DNA of 51,301 nucleotides from a virus, in the IMG/VR virus record IMGVR_UViG_3300007523_000017, positions 1 to 51,301 of that record; one strand, written 5' to 3'. The notes beneath the pieces are model-generated. The model worked only from the letters and a program-made list of their open reading frames with translations. It was not told where the DNA came from and searched no databases. Position numbers and translations under genes: made by a program. Below, piece by piece: positions 42,813 through 50,363 of this stretch (its first letter is position 1; each line of letters begins with the position of its first letter).

Positions 42813-43489
42813 TAAATGTATCCTTTACCTACTAATTCCCCACTTCTAAATTTATCTAGGTTAAACTCGTTTCTTAAATTAATAGGAATGTACTGTGTGT
42901 CCAACTCTAATGTAACAGTTAAGTTAGTCGGAACATATGAATATCCGCCATAGTTCGCACCTTCAAGTTGCACGCCTAATGTGGGTGTGTACAAACTTGA
43001 TCGGGCAGTGTTGACTGCAACATAGTTAATATTGCCAGGAAGGGTATAGTCGAAGTTTTTAATAACGACCGGAACATTATTAAACTGATATTCACCTAAA
43101 TAGTTAAATAGCAATGTCGGTGGTGGCGTTCCTGCTTTTTCGTAAGGGGTTATTCCAAAATAAGATTTCGTAACGGACCGGAAGAAATGCAGAACCGCTA
43201 ATAAATATAAGGCCTCATCGTTTGTCTGGGCGGTGAATTCAGCTGTTATCTGTATCGTTTTCGGATATGATCTCACATATGCATTATATCCGTAGTTCGA
43301 ATGAGTAAATGGTGTGTTGTCATATTCAGTGACAGATCCTGTCACAATAGTAGGAGTATATGGAAACAGGACACCACCTGTAGAATACAATGGAAACAAT
43401 AGATTTTCTTCCGAGCGAGCACCCAGAATACTTTGCGCCCTGTTAATATTCTTCGGCTGTAATCTTGCTCGTTGGTCTTGTTGTGGCAT
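42812..43489 (-). CDS. Baseplate-tail tube protein, gp48/gp54-like
   Basis: 225 residues. F-P-L-Y-S-T-G-G-V-L-F-P-Y-T-P-T and Y-Q-F-N-N-V-P-V-V-I-K-N-F-D-Y are tube-fold strands that resemble tube initiator or cap proteins. First gene of the - strand baseplate operon, behind GATAAATA and AGGAGA. The choice between gp48 and gp54 is not possible by eye. Confidence 0.6.
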   Translation of the reverse strand: MPQQDQRARLQPKNINRAQSILGARSEENLLFPLYSTGGVLFPYTPTIVTGSVTEYDNTPFTHSNYGYNAYVRSYPKTIQITAEFTAQTNDEALYLLAVLHFFRSVTKSYFGITPYEKAGTPPPTLLFNYLGEYQFNNVPVVIKNFDYTLPGNINYVAVNTARSSLYTPTLGVQLEGANYGGYSYVPTNLTVTLELDTQYIPINLRNEFNLDKFRSGELVGKGYI

Positions 43490-43494
43490 TATGT

Positions 43495-43523
43495 TCTCCT
43501 ATCTTGCTTATTTATCTTGGAGA
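43495..43523 (-). promoter_or_regulatory. Late promoter with anti-SD arm
   Basis: GATAAATA (43516 to 43509, - strand). TCTCC (43523-43519) just upstream can pair with GGAGA (43499-43495), the ribosome-binding site of the gene starting at 43489. Late transcripts (start near 43503) would lack TCTCC. Confidence 0.6.
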
Positions 43524-43548
43524 TTAACACGTACTTTTATACTGGGGT

Positions 43549-43577
43549 TTGACTTTCTGTCGAATGCCTGCTATAAT
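43549..43577 (+). promoter_or_regulatory. sigma70-type promoter of the gp55 gene
   Basis: TTGACT (43549-43554), 17 bases, TATAAT (43572-43577). It is divergent from the late promoter 33 bases away, so one intergenic region carries the early promoter for the late sigma factor and a late promoter that the factor should read. Confidence 0.82.
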
Positions 43578-43606
43578 AGTGAAAACCTTAATTGGAGAAA
43601 AGTTTA

Positions 43607-45541
43607 ATGAACGAAAATATGAATGACGAAGTAGATGATGAAACAGAAGACACAGAGGCACCGAAAGTAGTGTCGTTGTTTCCTGTTAAGAAAATAAACT
43701 ATCTTAACAATAAGGACATGCTGAAACAAATTCACCTAAGCAAAACATCCTTTTCCGAATATATCGACGACAAGTACACTGATTATGATGTAATCATCGA
43801 ATCAGTTGCAGAAATCTTTGATGTAGATGTGCAGGAAAAAGGTAAGATTGCTAAAGCAGCAAGGATTGCTGCGAGAGGGTACGAACATGCAATGGCTAAC
43901 ACTGTAATGCTGACGAAAGCAGACAAACCTAAGTTATCGGAATTTAAGATTAAACCAGACACTCTTTCAGTAGACGATTTAGTTTTTAGGGTTCTTACAT
44001 TTGACCATATTCCGTTGGCTCCGGGTAGGAAGAAGAATCCAAAGAGTGTTGCAGACAGCCACATTAAATTAAACTTCCACCCCTTCAAGCATTACATTAT
44101 TGTAGACAATGAAGCCGTAGAGGTTGGCAAATCCCATACGAAAAATGGTAAATTTAGTTTGGAACACGGCTCAATTACGAAAACATTGGCAAAGATGTTT
44201 ATCTTAATGGTTAATAAATATGCTCAGCGCGGTAACTGGCGTGGGTATTGTGTAGATGCAGAAACAGAGGCGTTAACTAAAAGAGGTTGGCTAGGGATAG
44301 ATGATATCGACGAAAATGATATAATTTTGTCATACAACGGAAATAATTTAGCATGGTCTTCTGTGAAATCTCTGTATCGCGGCGACTATAGTGGAAAAAT
44401 GCATAAATTGACTCAGCAAGGTATGGATTCTCTGATTACACCATATCATAAAATTGTAACAGAAAATGGGTTAGTTCCTGTTGAATTATTAAAGCGGTCG
44501 GATAAAATTTTAATGCTTGCTGATGCAGTTAATGATAAATTAGAAATTTATAACGACGATATAGTAGAATTAATGGCCTGGGTTATAACAGAAGGATGCT
44601 ATCAATTCGACAAAGAAGGAAAACTTAGATCCATAGGAATTTATCAAAATGAAGGTCTGGGCGCTGATCGTATACGAAATTGTATTATTTCGTTAAATTA
44701 CAAATATAGTGAAAAAATACATAAAGGTAATAACATAGTATTTAACATCAGTAGAACAAATTCTAAAGAGTTATTTGCAATTATACCAAATAAAAATGAA
44801 TTCACGGATGTTATTATGAATTTATCTGAACGTCAGCGACATATTTTCCTCAATACACTTATAGACGGTGACGGCTGGAGAACTGGCGATAATAAACAAC
44901 ATTTGAGATATACACAAAAAAATAAAACACACATCGATAATGTCCAGGCATTATGTGCAATGTTAGGATTAAGAAGTCATTCCCATTTCATAGATAATAA
45001 ATTGTCATTTGGTAAATTGACTAATTATTATACACTAAATATTTTTTCTAAAAAGAAAAATAAAACAAATGCATCTTGTATAAATTTCAATGGCGGATTT
45101 AATAATGGCAGAGATGGGTTAACTCAGCTCGGAAATGGTAAATTAAGTCACCAAAATATCCCCACCGAAGATTACAATGGCCGAGTTTGGTGTCCAGAGA
45201 CAGAATATGGATGTTTTGTTGCAAGGAGAAATGACACAGTCTATTTAACCGGAAACACATATTTAGACGAAATGAAGGGCCAAGCATTGTTGCAATTAGC
45301 ACAGATGGGCCTGCAGTTTGACGAATACAAATCGGATAATCCATTCTCATATTACACTCAATCGTTACAAAACAGTTTCACTCGTGTACTAAACTTAGAA
45401 AAGAAAAATCAAGACTTGCGAGATGACTTGTTAATCGATAGCGGCGCAAGTCCTAGCTTCTCGAGACAACTTGCTATTGAGGGTGAAATTAGACACCTAA
45501 GAGAAGAAGCTCAAGAGGCAGCTAAAAATGAATCTATTTAA
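43607..45541 (+). CDS. gp55: Late sigma factor gp55 interrupted by an intein
   Basis: 644-residue precursor; start ATG 43607, nine bases after GGAG (the frame is open from TTG 43592). The exteins (residues 1-214 and 551-644, 308 in all) match gp55: K-K-I-N-Y-L-N-N-K-D-M-L near 30-41, then N-W-R-G-Y / T-Y-L-D-E-M-K-G-Q-A-L-L across the splice point and N-P-F-S-Y-Y-T-Q-S-L-Q-N-S-F-T-R-V-L after it. gp55 directs host RNA polymerase to late promoters together with the sliding clamp. Excision of residues 215-550 is needed for a continuous protein. Followed by gp47 with a 14-base overlap. Confidence 0.85.
   Translation: MNENMNDEVDDETEDTEAPKVVSLFPVKKINYLNNKDMLKQIHLSKTSFSEYIDDKYTDYDVIIESVAEIFDVDVQEKGKIAKAARIAARGYEHAMANTVMLTKADKPKLSEFKIKPDTLSVDDLVFRVLTFDHIPLAPGRKKNPKSVADSHIKLNFHPFKHYIIVDNEAVEVGKSHTKNGKFSLEHGSITKTLAKMFILMVNKYAQRGNWRGYCVDAETEALTKRGWLGIDDIDENDIILSYNGNNLAWSSVKSLYRGDYSGKMHKLTQQGMDSLITPYHKIVTENGLVPVELLKRSDKILMLADAVNDKLEIYNDDIVELMAWVITEGCYQFDKEGKLRSIGIYQNEGLGADRIRNCIISLNYKYSEKIHKGNNIVFNISRTNSKELFAIIPNKNEFTDVIMNLSERQRHIFLNTLIDGDGWRTGDNKQHLRYTQKNKTHIDNVQALCAMLGLRSHSHFIDNKLSFGKLTNYYTLNIFSKKKNKTNASCINFNGGFNNGRDGLTQLGNGKLSHQNIPTEDYNGRVWCPETEYGCFVARRNDTVYLTGNTYLDEMKGQALLQLAQMGLQFDEYKSDNPFSYYTQSLQNSFTRVLNLEKKNQDLRDDLLIDSGASPSFSRQLAIEGEIRHLREEAQEAAKNESI
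44249..45256 (+). mobile_element. Intein with LAGLIDADG endonuclease
   Basis: 336 codons, residues 215-550. Block A begins C215-V-D-A-E-T-E-A-L; block B has T278-P-Y-H281; block F is Y-G-C-F-V-A-R-R-N-D-T-V-Y; the end is T-G-N550 with Thr as the first C-extein residue. The usual penultimate His is Gly. Endonuclease blocks L-M-A-W-V-I-T-E-G-C (about 322-331) and L-I-D-G-D-G-W (418-424) look complete, so homing is plausible. It interrupts the most conserved part of gp55. Confidence 0.88.
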
Positions 45542-46541
45542 TAAGACAGTAGTTTTCACTGATTGTCACTTTGGGTTGCGACATAATTCAGCCCAGCACA
45601 ACCAAGACGTTATAGAATTTATCGAATGGTTAGTTCTGTCTGCAAAGGAGAGAGGTGCAGAGACTTGTATCTTTATGGGTGATTATCATCATCACAGAAA
45701 TAGTGTAAATGCTCATACCCAAGATTTTATGATCAAGGGCATGAGAATACTTAATGATAATTTTTTAAAAACTTATTTTTTAGTCGGCAATCATGACTTG
45801 TTTTATCGAGAAAATAGATCTATAACGACTACTAAATTTGCCACACTATTCCCAAATATTGTTTTAGTTGACGAACCCTTAGTATTGAATGATGTTGCGT
45901 TTATTCCGTGGCTTGTTGAGGATGAATGGGAGACTGTTAAAAACATTAAATCGAAATACCTATTTGGACACTTAGAGTTGCCTGGATTCAAAATGAATGC
46001 TATGATAGATATGCCGGATAATGGCGCATTAAACTCGACACACTTCGAGCATCAAGATTACGTATTCTCTGGTCACTTCCATAAGAGACAAACTAAGGGA
46101 AAGATTAGTTACATCGGCAACCCGTTTGGGCACAATTATTCAGATGTATGGGACTTTGAACGCGGTGGCGCATATATCGAATGGGATAAAGAACCGGTGT
46201 TTCTAGACTACACAAATGGGCCGAGATTCATAAGCATAAACTTAGCTGCACTGTTAGAGAATCCGGAAATTTACCTAAAGCCGAAAACATATTTGCAAGT
46301 TACACTCGACCTCGATATAACATTCGAGGAAGCATCGTTCCTAAGAGAAACATTCCTAACACAATACGAAGTAAGAGAATTCAAACTTGTCAGGAATCAG
46401 ACTGACGAATTATCGAAAGAATATAAGGGCGACATAACTGTTAAAACAGTTGATCAGATCGTGATTGGGGAATTAACAAACATTGACGAAGGATCGAGTT
46501 TTGATCCCAAAAAGTTGATAGAAATTTATAATGGATTATAA
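45528..46541 (+). CDS. gp47: Recombination nuclease subunit gp47 (SbcD/Mre11-like)
   Basis: 337 residues (T4 gp47: 339). Metal-site motifs D12-C-H14, G-D52, G-N88-H89-D90, G-H148 and G-H183-F-H185 are all present. With gp46 it forms the exonuclease that resects double-strand ends for recombination-dependent replication. It begins inside the gp55 3' end, so the late sigma factor and recombination genes are co-expressed. Confidence 0.93.
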   Translation: MNLFNKTVVFTDCHFGLRHNSAQHNQDVIEFIEWLVLSAKERGAETCIFMGDYHHHRNSVNAHTQDFMIKGMRILNDNFLKTYFLVGNHDLFYRENRSITTTKFATLFPNIVLVDEPLVLNDVAFIPWLVEDEWETVKNIKSKYLFGHLELPGFKMNAMIDMPDNGALNSTHFEHQDYVFSGHFHKRQTKGKISYIGNPFGHNYSDVWDFERGGAYIEWDKEPVFLDYTNGPRFISINLAALLENPEIYLKPKTYLQVTLDLDITFEEASFLRETFLTQYEVREFKLVRNQTDELSKEYKGDITVKTVDQIVIGELTNIDEGSSFDPKKLIEIYNGL

Positions 46542-46544
46542 TAG

Positions 46545-48314
46545 ATGTTGAAACTGCACGGATTAACCATCAAAAACTTCATGAGTATCGGTAATGTTAC
46601 TCAGTCTATAAACTTCACCAGTAATGATTTAGTATTAGTGTTAGGTGAGAACTTAGATTTGGGTGGAAATGATAATAGGAATGGTGTTGGAAAATCTTCA
46701 ATTGTGAATGCTCTCAGCTATGCATTATATGGTTCCGCATTGACAAACATTAAAAAAGATAATCTTATTAATAAAACTAACATGAAAAATATGTTGGTTA
46801 CGTTGCTTTTTGAAATCAATGGTGTAAACTATAAAATAGAAAGAGGCAGAAAGCCGGGCATTTTTAAGTTCATTAAGGACGGTGTCGAGAAAGACACAGG
46901 GGAAGATGAATCACAGGGCGAAGGTCGACATACTCAAGTAGAGATTGAGCGCATTATCGGTGTTTCACACACTATGTTTAAGCACATTCTTGCACTGAAT
47001 ACTTATGTAGAACCTTTTCTTGCATTACGGACAAACGAACAACGAGAAATCATCGAACAACTTTTGGGTATAACTAAGCTTTCCGAAAAAGCCGACAAGC
47101 TAAAAGAAGAAGCAAAGGTGACAAGAGATGAGATTAAAGAAGAAGAGTTCAGGATTTCCGCGACTGCGTCAGCAAACGCAAGGATCGAGTCGAATATATC
47201 TACATTTGAAATCAAATCGAAGACATGGGATAAATCTAAAGAAGACAGAATTCGTACTTTGCAGACCTCTGTTATGGAGATGCTCGGAGTAGACATTGAT
47301 GCAGAGATTAGTTTGCACAATTCTAAAAAGGAAGTCGAAGACATAACTACTGAATATCGTTCCCTCACGAGAGAATTGTCTAGTCTGGAAAAGGATGTAA
47401 ATGACACCACTAAGTCTGTAACAAAGTTAAATAAAATCTTGGCAAGTTCGACGGAGAAAATATGCCCCACATGCGACCAAGAGATGGATAAAGAGACACA
47501 TAATAAGGTCCATAACGAATATATTGCTCAGCAAAAAGAAGCAAACGACAGATTGCAAGAGAAGTCAGTAAAGCTCGGAGAGGTAAAATCCCTTGCCTCT
47601 ACTGTTTCCTCATTGATTCCAAAACTTCCAGAAACATTCTATCCGAATTTAGATAAAGCCTACAACCACAAGACTACATTAGATACTCTTGGAAATAGCT
47701 TATCTGCAGAATTAGAATCTACAAATCCGTATCTGGACCAAATCGAGTCCCTTAAAAAGGACGGCTTGCAAGAAATTGTATTCGATAAAATGAATACATT
47801 AGTTAAGTTAAGAGACCATCAAGAATTTTTGATGAAGTTGTTAACTAATAAGGATAGTTTTATCAGGAAAAAAATCATTGATCAAAATCTTGCATTCTTA
47901 AATCACAGGTTAGCGCACTATTTGGCAGACATAGGATTGCCGCATTCTGTGAAATTCAAATCTGACTTAGAAGTCGAGATAGAAATGTATGGAAAAGAAT
48001 TCGACTTCGATAACTTGAGTCGCGGCGAAAGAACTAGACTTATTCTGTCATTATCGTGGTCATTTCGGGATGTTTTCGAATCCATGAATGAAAAGATTAA
48101 TTTACTCTTTATCGATGAACTTGTGGATAACGGATTGGATACATCTGGAACAGAATCGGTGTTAAAAATTCTAAAAGATATGTCTAGAGGTCAAGATAGA
48201 AATATTTTCTTAATATCACATCGAGAGGAATTTATTCCAAGGATACCGAGTATTATAAAAGTAATAAAAGAAGGTGGATTTACATCAATAGAAAGCTCGG
48301 ACTCCACTGTTTGA
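46545..48314 (+). CDS. gp46: Recombination ATPase gp46 (SbcC/Rad50-like)
   Basis: 589 residues. Walker A N-G-V-G-K50-S51, a central coiled coil broken by the zinc hook C-P-T-C (about 306-309), signature L-S-R-G-E-R-T-R-L (about 489-497) and Walker B L-L-F-I-D-E-L (about 519-525). Partner of gp47; ATP drives opening of the complex on DNA ends. Three bases separate the genes. Confidence 0.93.
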   Translation: MLKLHGLTIKNFMSIGNVTQSINFTSNDLVLVLGENLDLGGNDNRNGVGKSSIVNALSYALYGSALTNIKKDNLINKTNMKNMLVTLLFEINGVNYKIERGRKPGIFKFIKDGVEKDTGEDESQGEGRHTQVEIERIIGVSHTMFKHILALNTYVEPFLALRTNEQREIIEQLLGITKLSEKADKLKEEAKVTRDEIKEEEFRISATASANARIESNISTFEIKSKTWDKSKEDRIRTLQTSVMEMLGVDIDAEISLHNSKKEVEDITTEYRSLTRELSSLEKDVNDTTKSVTKLNKILASSTEKICPTCDQEMDKETHNKVHNEYIAQQKEANDRLQEKSVKLGEVKSLASTVSSLIPKLPETFYPNLDKAYNHKTTLDTLGNSLSAELESTNPYLDQIESLKKDGLQEIVFDKMNTLVKLRDHQEFLMKLLTNKDSFIRKKIIDQNLAFLNHRLAHYLADIGLPHSVKFKSDLEVEIEMYGKEFDFDNLSRGERTRLILSLSWSFRDVFESMNEKINLLFIDELVDNGLDTSGTESVLKILKDMSRGQDRNIFLISHREEFIPRIPSIIKVIKEGGFTSIESSDSTV

Positions 48315-48319
48315 TGCTC

Positions 48320-48360
48320 TTGTTTTTCGGTTGATGCTTCAGATACAATAGAACATCAAC
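48320..48360 (+). promoter_or_regulatory. Possible promoter with inverted repeat
   Basis: TTGTTT (48320-48325), 18 bases, TACAAT (48344-48349). GTTGATG (48330-48336) and CATCAAC (48354-48360) flank the -10 box as an inverted repeat, and TTGATGCT occurs twice (48311, 48331). Weak match to consensus. Confidence 0.4.
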
Positions 48361-48382
48361 AAACACAAAGGATTAAAGTAAT

Positions 48383-48925
48383 ATGCTAAATTTTCAGAAT
48401 AATGTAATCATGCCTAAGAAGCAGTTATGGGGGTTAAATATTTCTATATATGCTCCGGATGGGTTTAAAAAAATATGCAGAATTAAAAATACATCAAGCA
48501 TATATAAATGGACATATGAAGATATAAATGAATCAATGATGTATGACACACACAGAAGTTGGGTTTACATAATAACAGTCGATGATGTAGTATTTAAAAT
48601 AGGCGAAACTGCAAATCCATTAGGTATAAGAAGATCTATAGAATATACACAACCAATACCGGGATCCAGGAGTAGGTTGGGTAGATACACAACTGGTGAT
48701 GGAACTGATTCCAATATCAGGGATCAAGCAGACGAATATTTATTGGCAAGACACAATATTTCTATATATGCTAAAAAATGTGACATTGTACAAGCTTCTG
48801 CAATGATTGGCGGATTTGCTCAAGACACAGTAGGTTCTACACAGAAGGACCAAGAAATGCAATACTTGGATCATTTTGCTTGCATGATGGGTGCTATACC
48901 GTTATGGAACAAGTCACGCAAGTAG
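48383..48925 (+). CDS. GIY-YIG-like nuclease domain protein
   Basis: 180 residues. W-V-Y-I-I-T-V-D-D-V-V-F-K-I-G-E-T (about 60-76) is a GIY-YIG-type start; R-S-R-L-G-R-Y-T-T-G (about 95-104) with D-Q-A-D-E follows. Compact, without the DNA-binding repeats of the homing enzymes, so it may be a phage nuclease rather than a mobile element. AAAGG precedes ATG 48383. Confidence 0.62.
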   Translation: MLNFQNNVIMPKKQLWGLNISIYAPDGFKKICRIKNTSSIYKWTYEDINESMMYDTHRSWVYIITVDDVVFKIGETANPLGIRRSIEYTQPIPGSRSRLGRYTTGDGTDSNIRDQADEYLLARHNISIYAKKCDIVQASAMIGGFAQDTVGSTQKDQEMQYLDHFACMMGAIPLWNKSRK

Positions 48926-49167
48926 TCGAATATTTCTTAACTAACTCAATGTTAACATCTTTAGACCAAAAGTCATCCCAGCTTGTAAATACCCAACCTT
49001 TATACACAAGTGATCGGTTGACAATAAAGGTCAATTCTGCAGGATAGACAACCCATTTATCCTTCCTACCTTAATAAGAATCAAGTTCAAATCTCCTTCA
49101 TCTTCGACGTCCTTCTGCTGTTGGATCCAAGCGTCGAGGATTTTCACATCTTGTGTCCACGCAATCT
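48894..49167 (-). pseudogene. Fragment of a nuclease-like gene with a frameshift
   Basis: Reading leftward from 49167, one frame gives K-I-A-W-T-Q-D-V-K-I-L-D-A-W-I-Q-Q-Q then L-I-L-I-K-V-G and stops soon after. From about 49066 another frame continues D-K-W-V-V-Y-P-A-E-L-T-F, V-Y-K-G-W-V-F-T-S-W-D-D-F-W, to a stop at 48894. The two together resemble the C-terminal half of a phage PD-(D/E)XK or resolvase-like protein. No start codon is left. Either true decay or a one-base sequence error. Confidence 0.55.
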
Positions 49168-49665
49168 TTAAAAGAACACTGGTATATCCAGCGTTAACAC
49201 ATCAGCAAGCTTATACACATACGTTCCTTTATACTCAAAACACAACCTTATTGCTGGCAGCGTGTCTTTAGTAATTACAAATTCAGCTACGTTATTATAT
49301 TTAACAATTAACATCATTTTCTTTAGTGATTTAATGCTATCTTGTTCTGCTTGTGATATCCATAAATCCCATTCTTTTACGTCATTATTTAATACAGCAT
49401 TAAATGTAGGGGATGACTTATAATGTTTGCATTCTATTGAGAATTGGAATGTTTTCGGGCATATTAGATCACCGAAAATAGCAAAATCAGAATCATATAT
49501 TTCGGTCCTTGTATGATTTGTGCCGCCGAAAAAACTGCCACTATCCGGATTTCGTCTAAATCCCTTTTCTATGCCTAAGTGTGCCTTAAATCTGTCAGAC
49601 AACAAATTTGCTATTTTTCGTTCAAAGGTGTTACCTTTAGATTTTCCATTTACTTTAGTTACCAT
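49168..49665 (-). CDS. PD-(D/E)XK nuclease, resolvase-like
   Basis: 165 residues. G-N-T-F-E15-R, G-D66-L-I-C-P and S-I-E78-C-K80 supply the nuclease core. F-R-R-N-P-D-S-G-S-F-F-G-G near 36-48 is typical of phage Holliday-junction-type proteins of this group. Probably trims or resolves branched DNA during recombination and packaging. It reads away from the palindrome at 49691-49721. A fragment of a similar gene lies just downstream. Confidence 0.72.
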   Translation of the reverse strand: MVTKVNGKSKGNTFERKIANLLSDRFKAHLGIEKGFRRNPDSGSFFGGTNHTRTEIYDSDFAIFGDLICPKTFQFSIECKHYKSSPTFNAVLNNDVKEWDLWISQAEQDSIKSLKKMMLIVKYNNVAEFVITKDTLPAIRLCFEYKGTYVYKLADVLTLDIPVFF

Positions 49666-49679
49666 ATTTTTCTATAATA

Positions 49680-49734
49680 CCTTTTATGTCGTATTTATCA
49701 AGCCGTCGGCTTGATAAATACGTAAAACGAAAGG
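49680..49734 (+). promoter_or_regulatory. Divergent late promoters in a perfect palindrome
   Basis: GTATTTATCAAGCC (49691-49704), GTC, then GGCTTGATAAATAC (49708-49721): perfect 14-bp arms. Each arm contains GATAAATA, one reading left toward 49665 (49698 to 49691) and one right toward the endolysin (49713-49720). CCTTT (49680-49684) can also pair with AAAGG (49730-49734), the endolysin ribosome-binding site, from upstream of its late start. Confidence 0.62.
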
Positions 49735-49742
49735 AGAATACT

Positions 49743-50324
49743 ATGTACACAAAAGCATTTGACGAAGCGGTTAATCACGCCATGTTATACGAAGTTGGCG
49801 GCGGCTGGAAACTTACGACAGAAGTAGAAGCGGGGCTGATAGGAACAAAGGATCAACGCAGAGCAGTTGGCTACGTTGATGATCCAGTCGATAACGGTGG
49901 CGAGACTAAGTTTGGTGTTGCTAAAAACGCCAATAAAGACCTAAATATTGCCGCACTCACTTGGGCACAAGCAAAAGACGTTTACTATCGTAGATATTGG
50001 CTAAATGGTTCGTGCGACAAGTTACCAGCGCGTGTAGCTGTTCTCCATTTCGATGGTTGCGTGAATCATGGTGTCGGACGTGCAAACAAGTTCCTGCAAC
50101 GTGCTGCTGGTGTCGGAGTCGACGGAGTAATCGGCCCAATGACTATCGGTGCTGTCACGCGCCAAAGTGAGATTGTTATATGCAATGCAATTTGCGACCA
50201 ACGCGAAGCATTTTATCAAAGCATCATTGACAATAATCCTTCCCAAGGAAGATACAGAAACGGCTGGATGCGTCGTATTACAGAAATGCGCGACTTCGTT
50301 ACGGACCCACAAAACTCTTTTTAA
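49743..50324 (+). CDS. Endolysin, GH108 with peptidoglycan-binding domain
   Basis: 193 residues from ATG 49743, six bases after GGAG (49733-49736); the in-frame ATG at 49686 would lie upstream of the late promoter. F-D-E-A-V-N-H-A-M-L-Y-E-V-G-G-G-W (E near 15 is the expected catalytic acid) with P-V-D-N-G-G-E-T-K-F-G-V is GH108. F-D-G-C-V-N-H-G-V-G and V-D-G-V-I-G-P-M-T-I-G-A-V are the PG_binding_3 part. No signal sequence, so it needs a holin. Separate from the two baseplate-borne wall enzymes. Confidence 0.88.
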   Translation: MYTKAFDEAVNHAMLYEVGGGWKLTTEVEAGLIGTKDQRRAVGYVDDPVDNGGETKFGVAKNANKDLNIAALTWAQAKDVYYRRYWLNGSCDKLPARVAVLHFDGCVNHGVGRANKFLQRAAGVGVDGVIGPMTIGAVTRQSEIVICNAICDQREAFYQSIIDNNPSQGRYRNGWMRRITEMRDFVTDPQNSF

Positions 50325-50335
50325 TAGTTGAACAA

Positions 50336-50363
50336 CCGGTGGAAATTGCACAAATCCAGCCGG
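50336..50363 (+). terminator. Hairpin after the endolysin gene
   Basis: CCGGTGGA (50336-50343) pairs with TCCAGCCGG (50355-50363), eight pairs with one bulged G, 12 bases after the stop. No U-run follows. Probably transcript end or 3' stabiliser. Confidence 0.45.
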
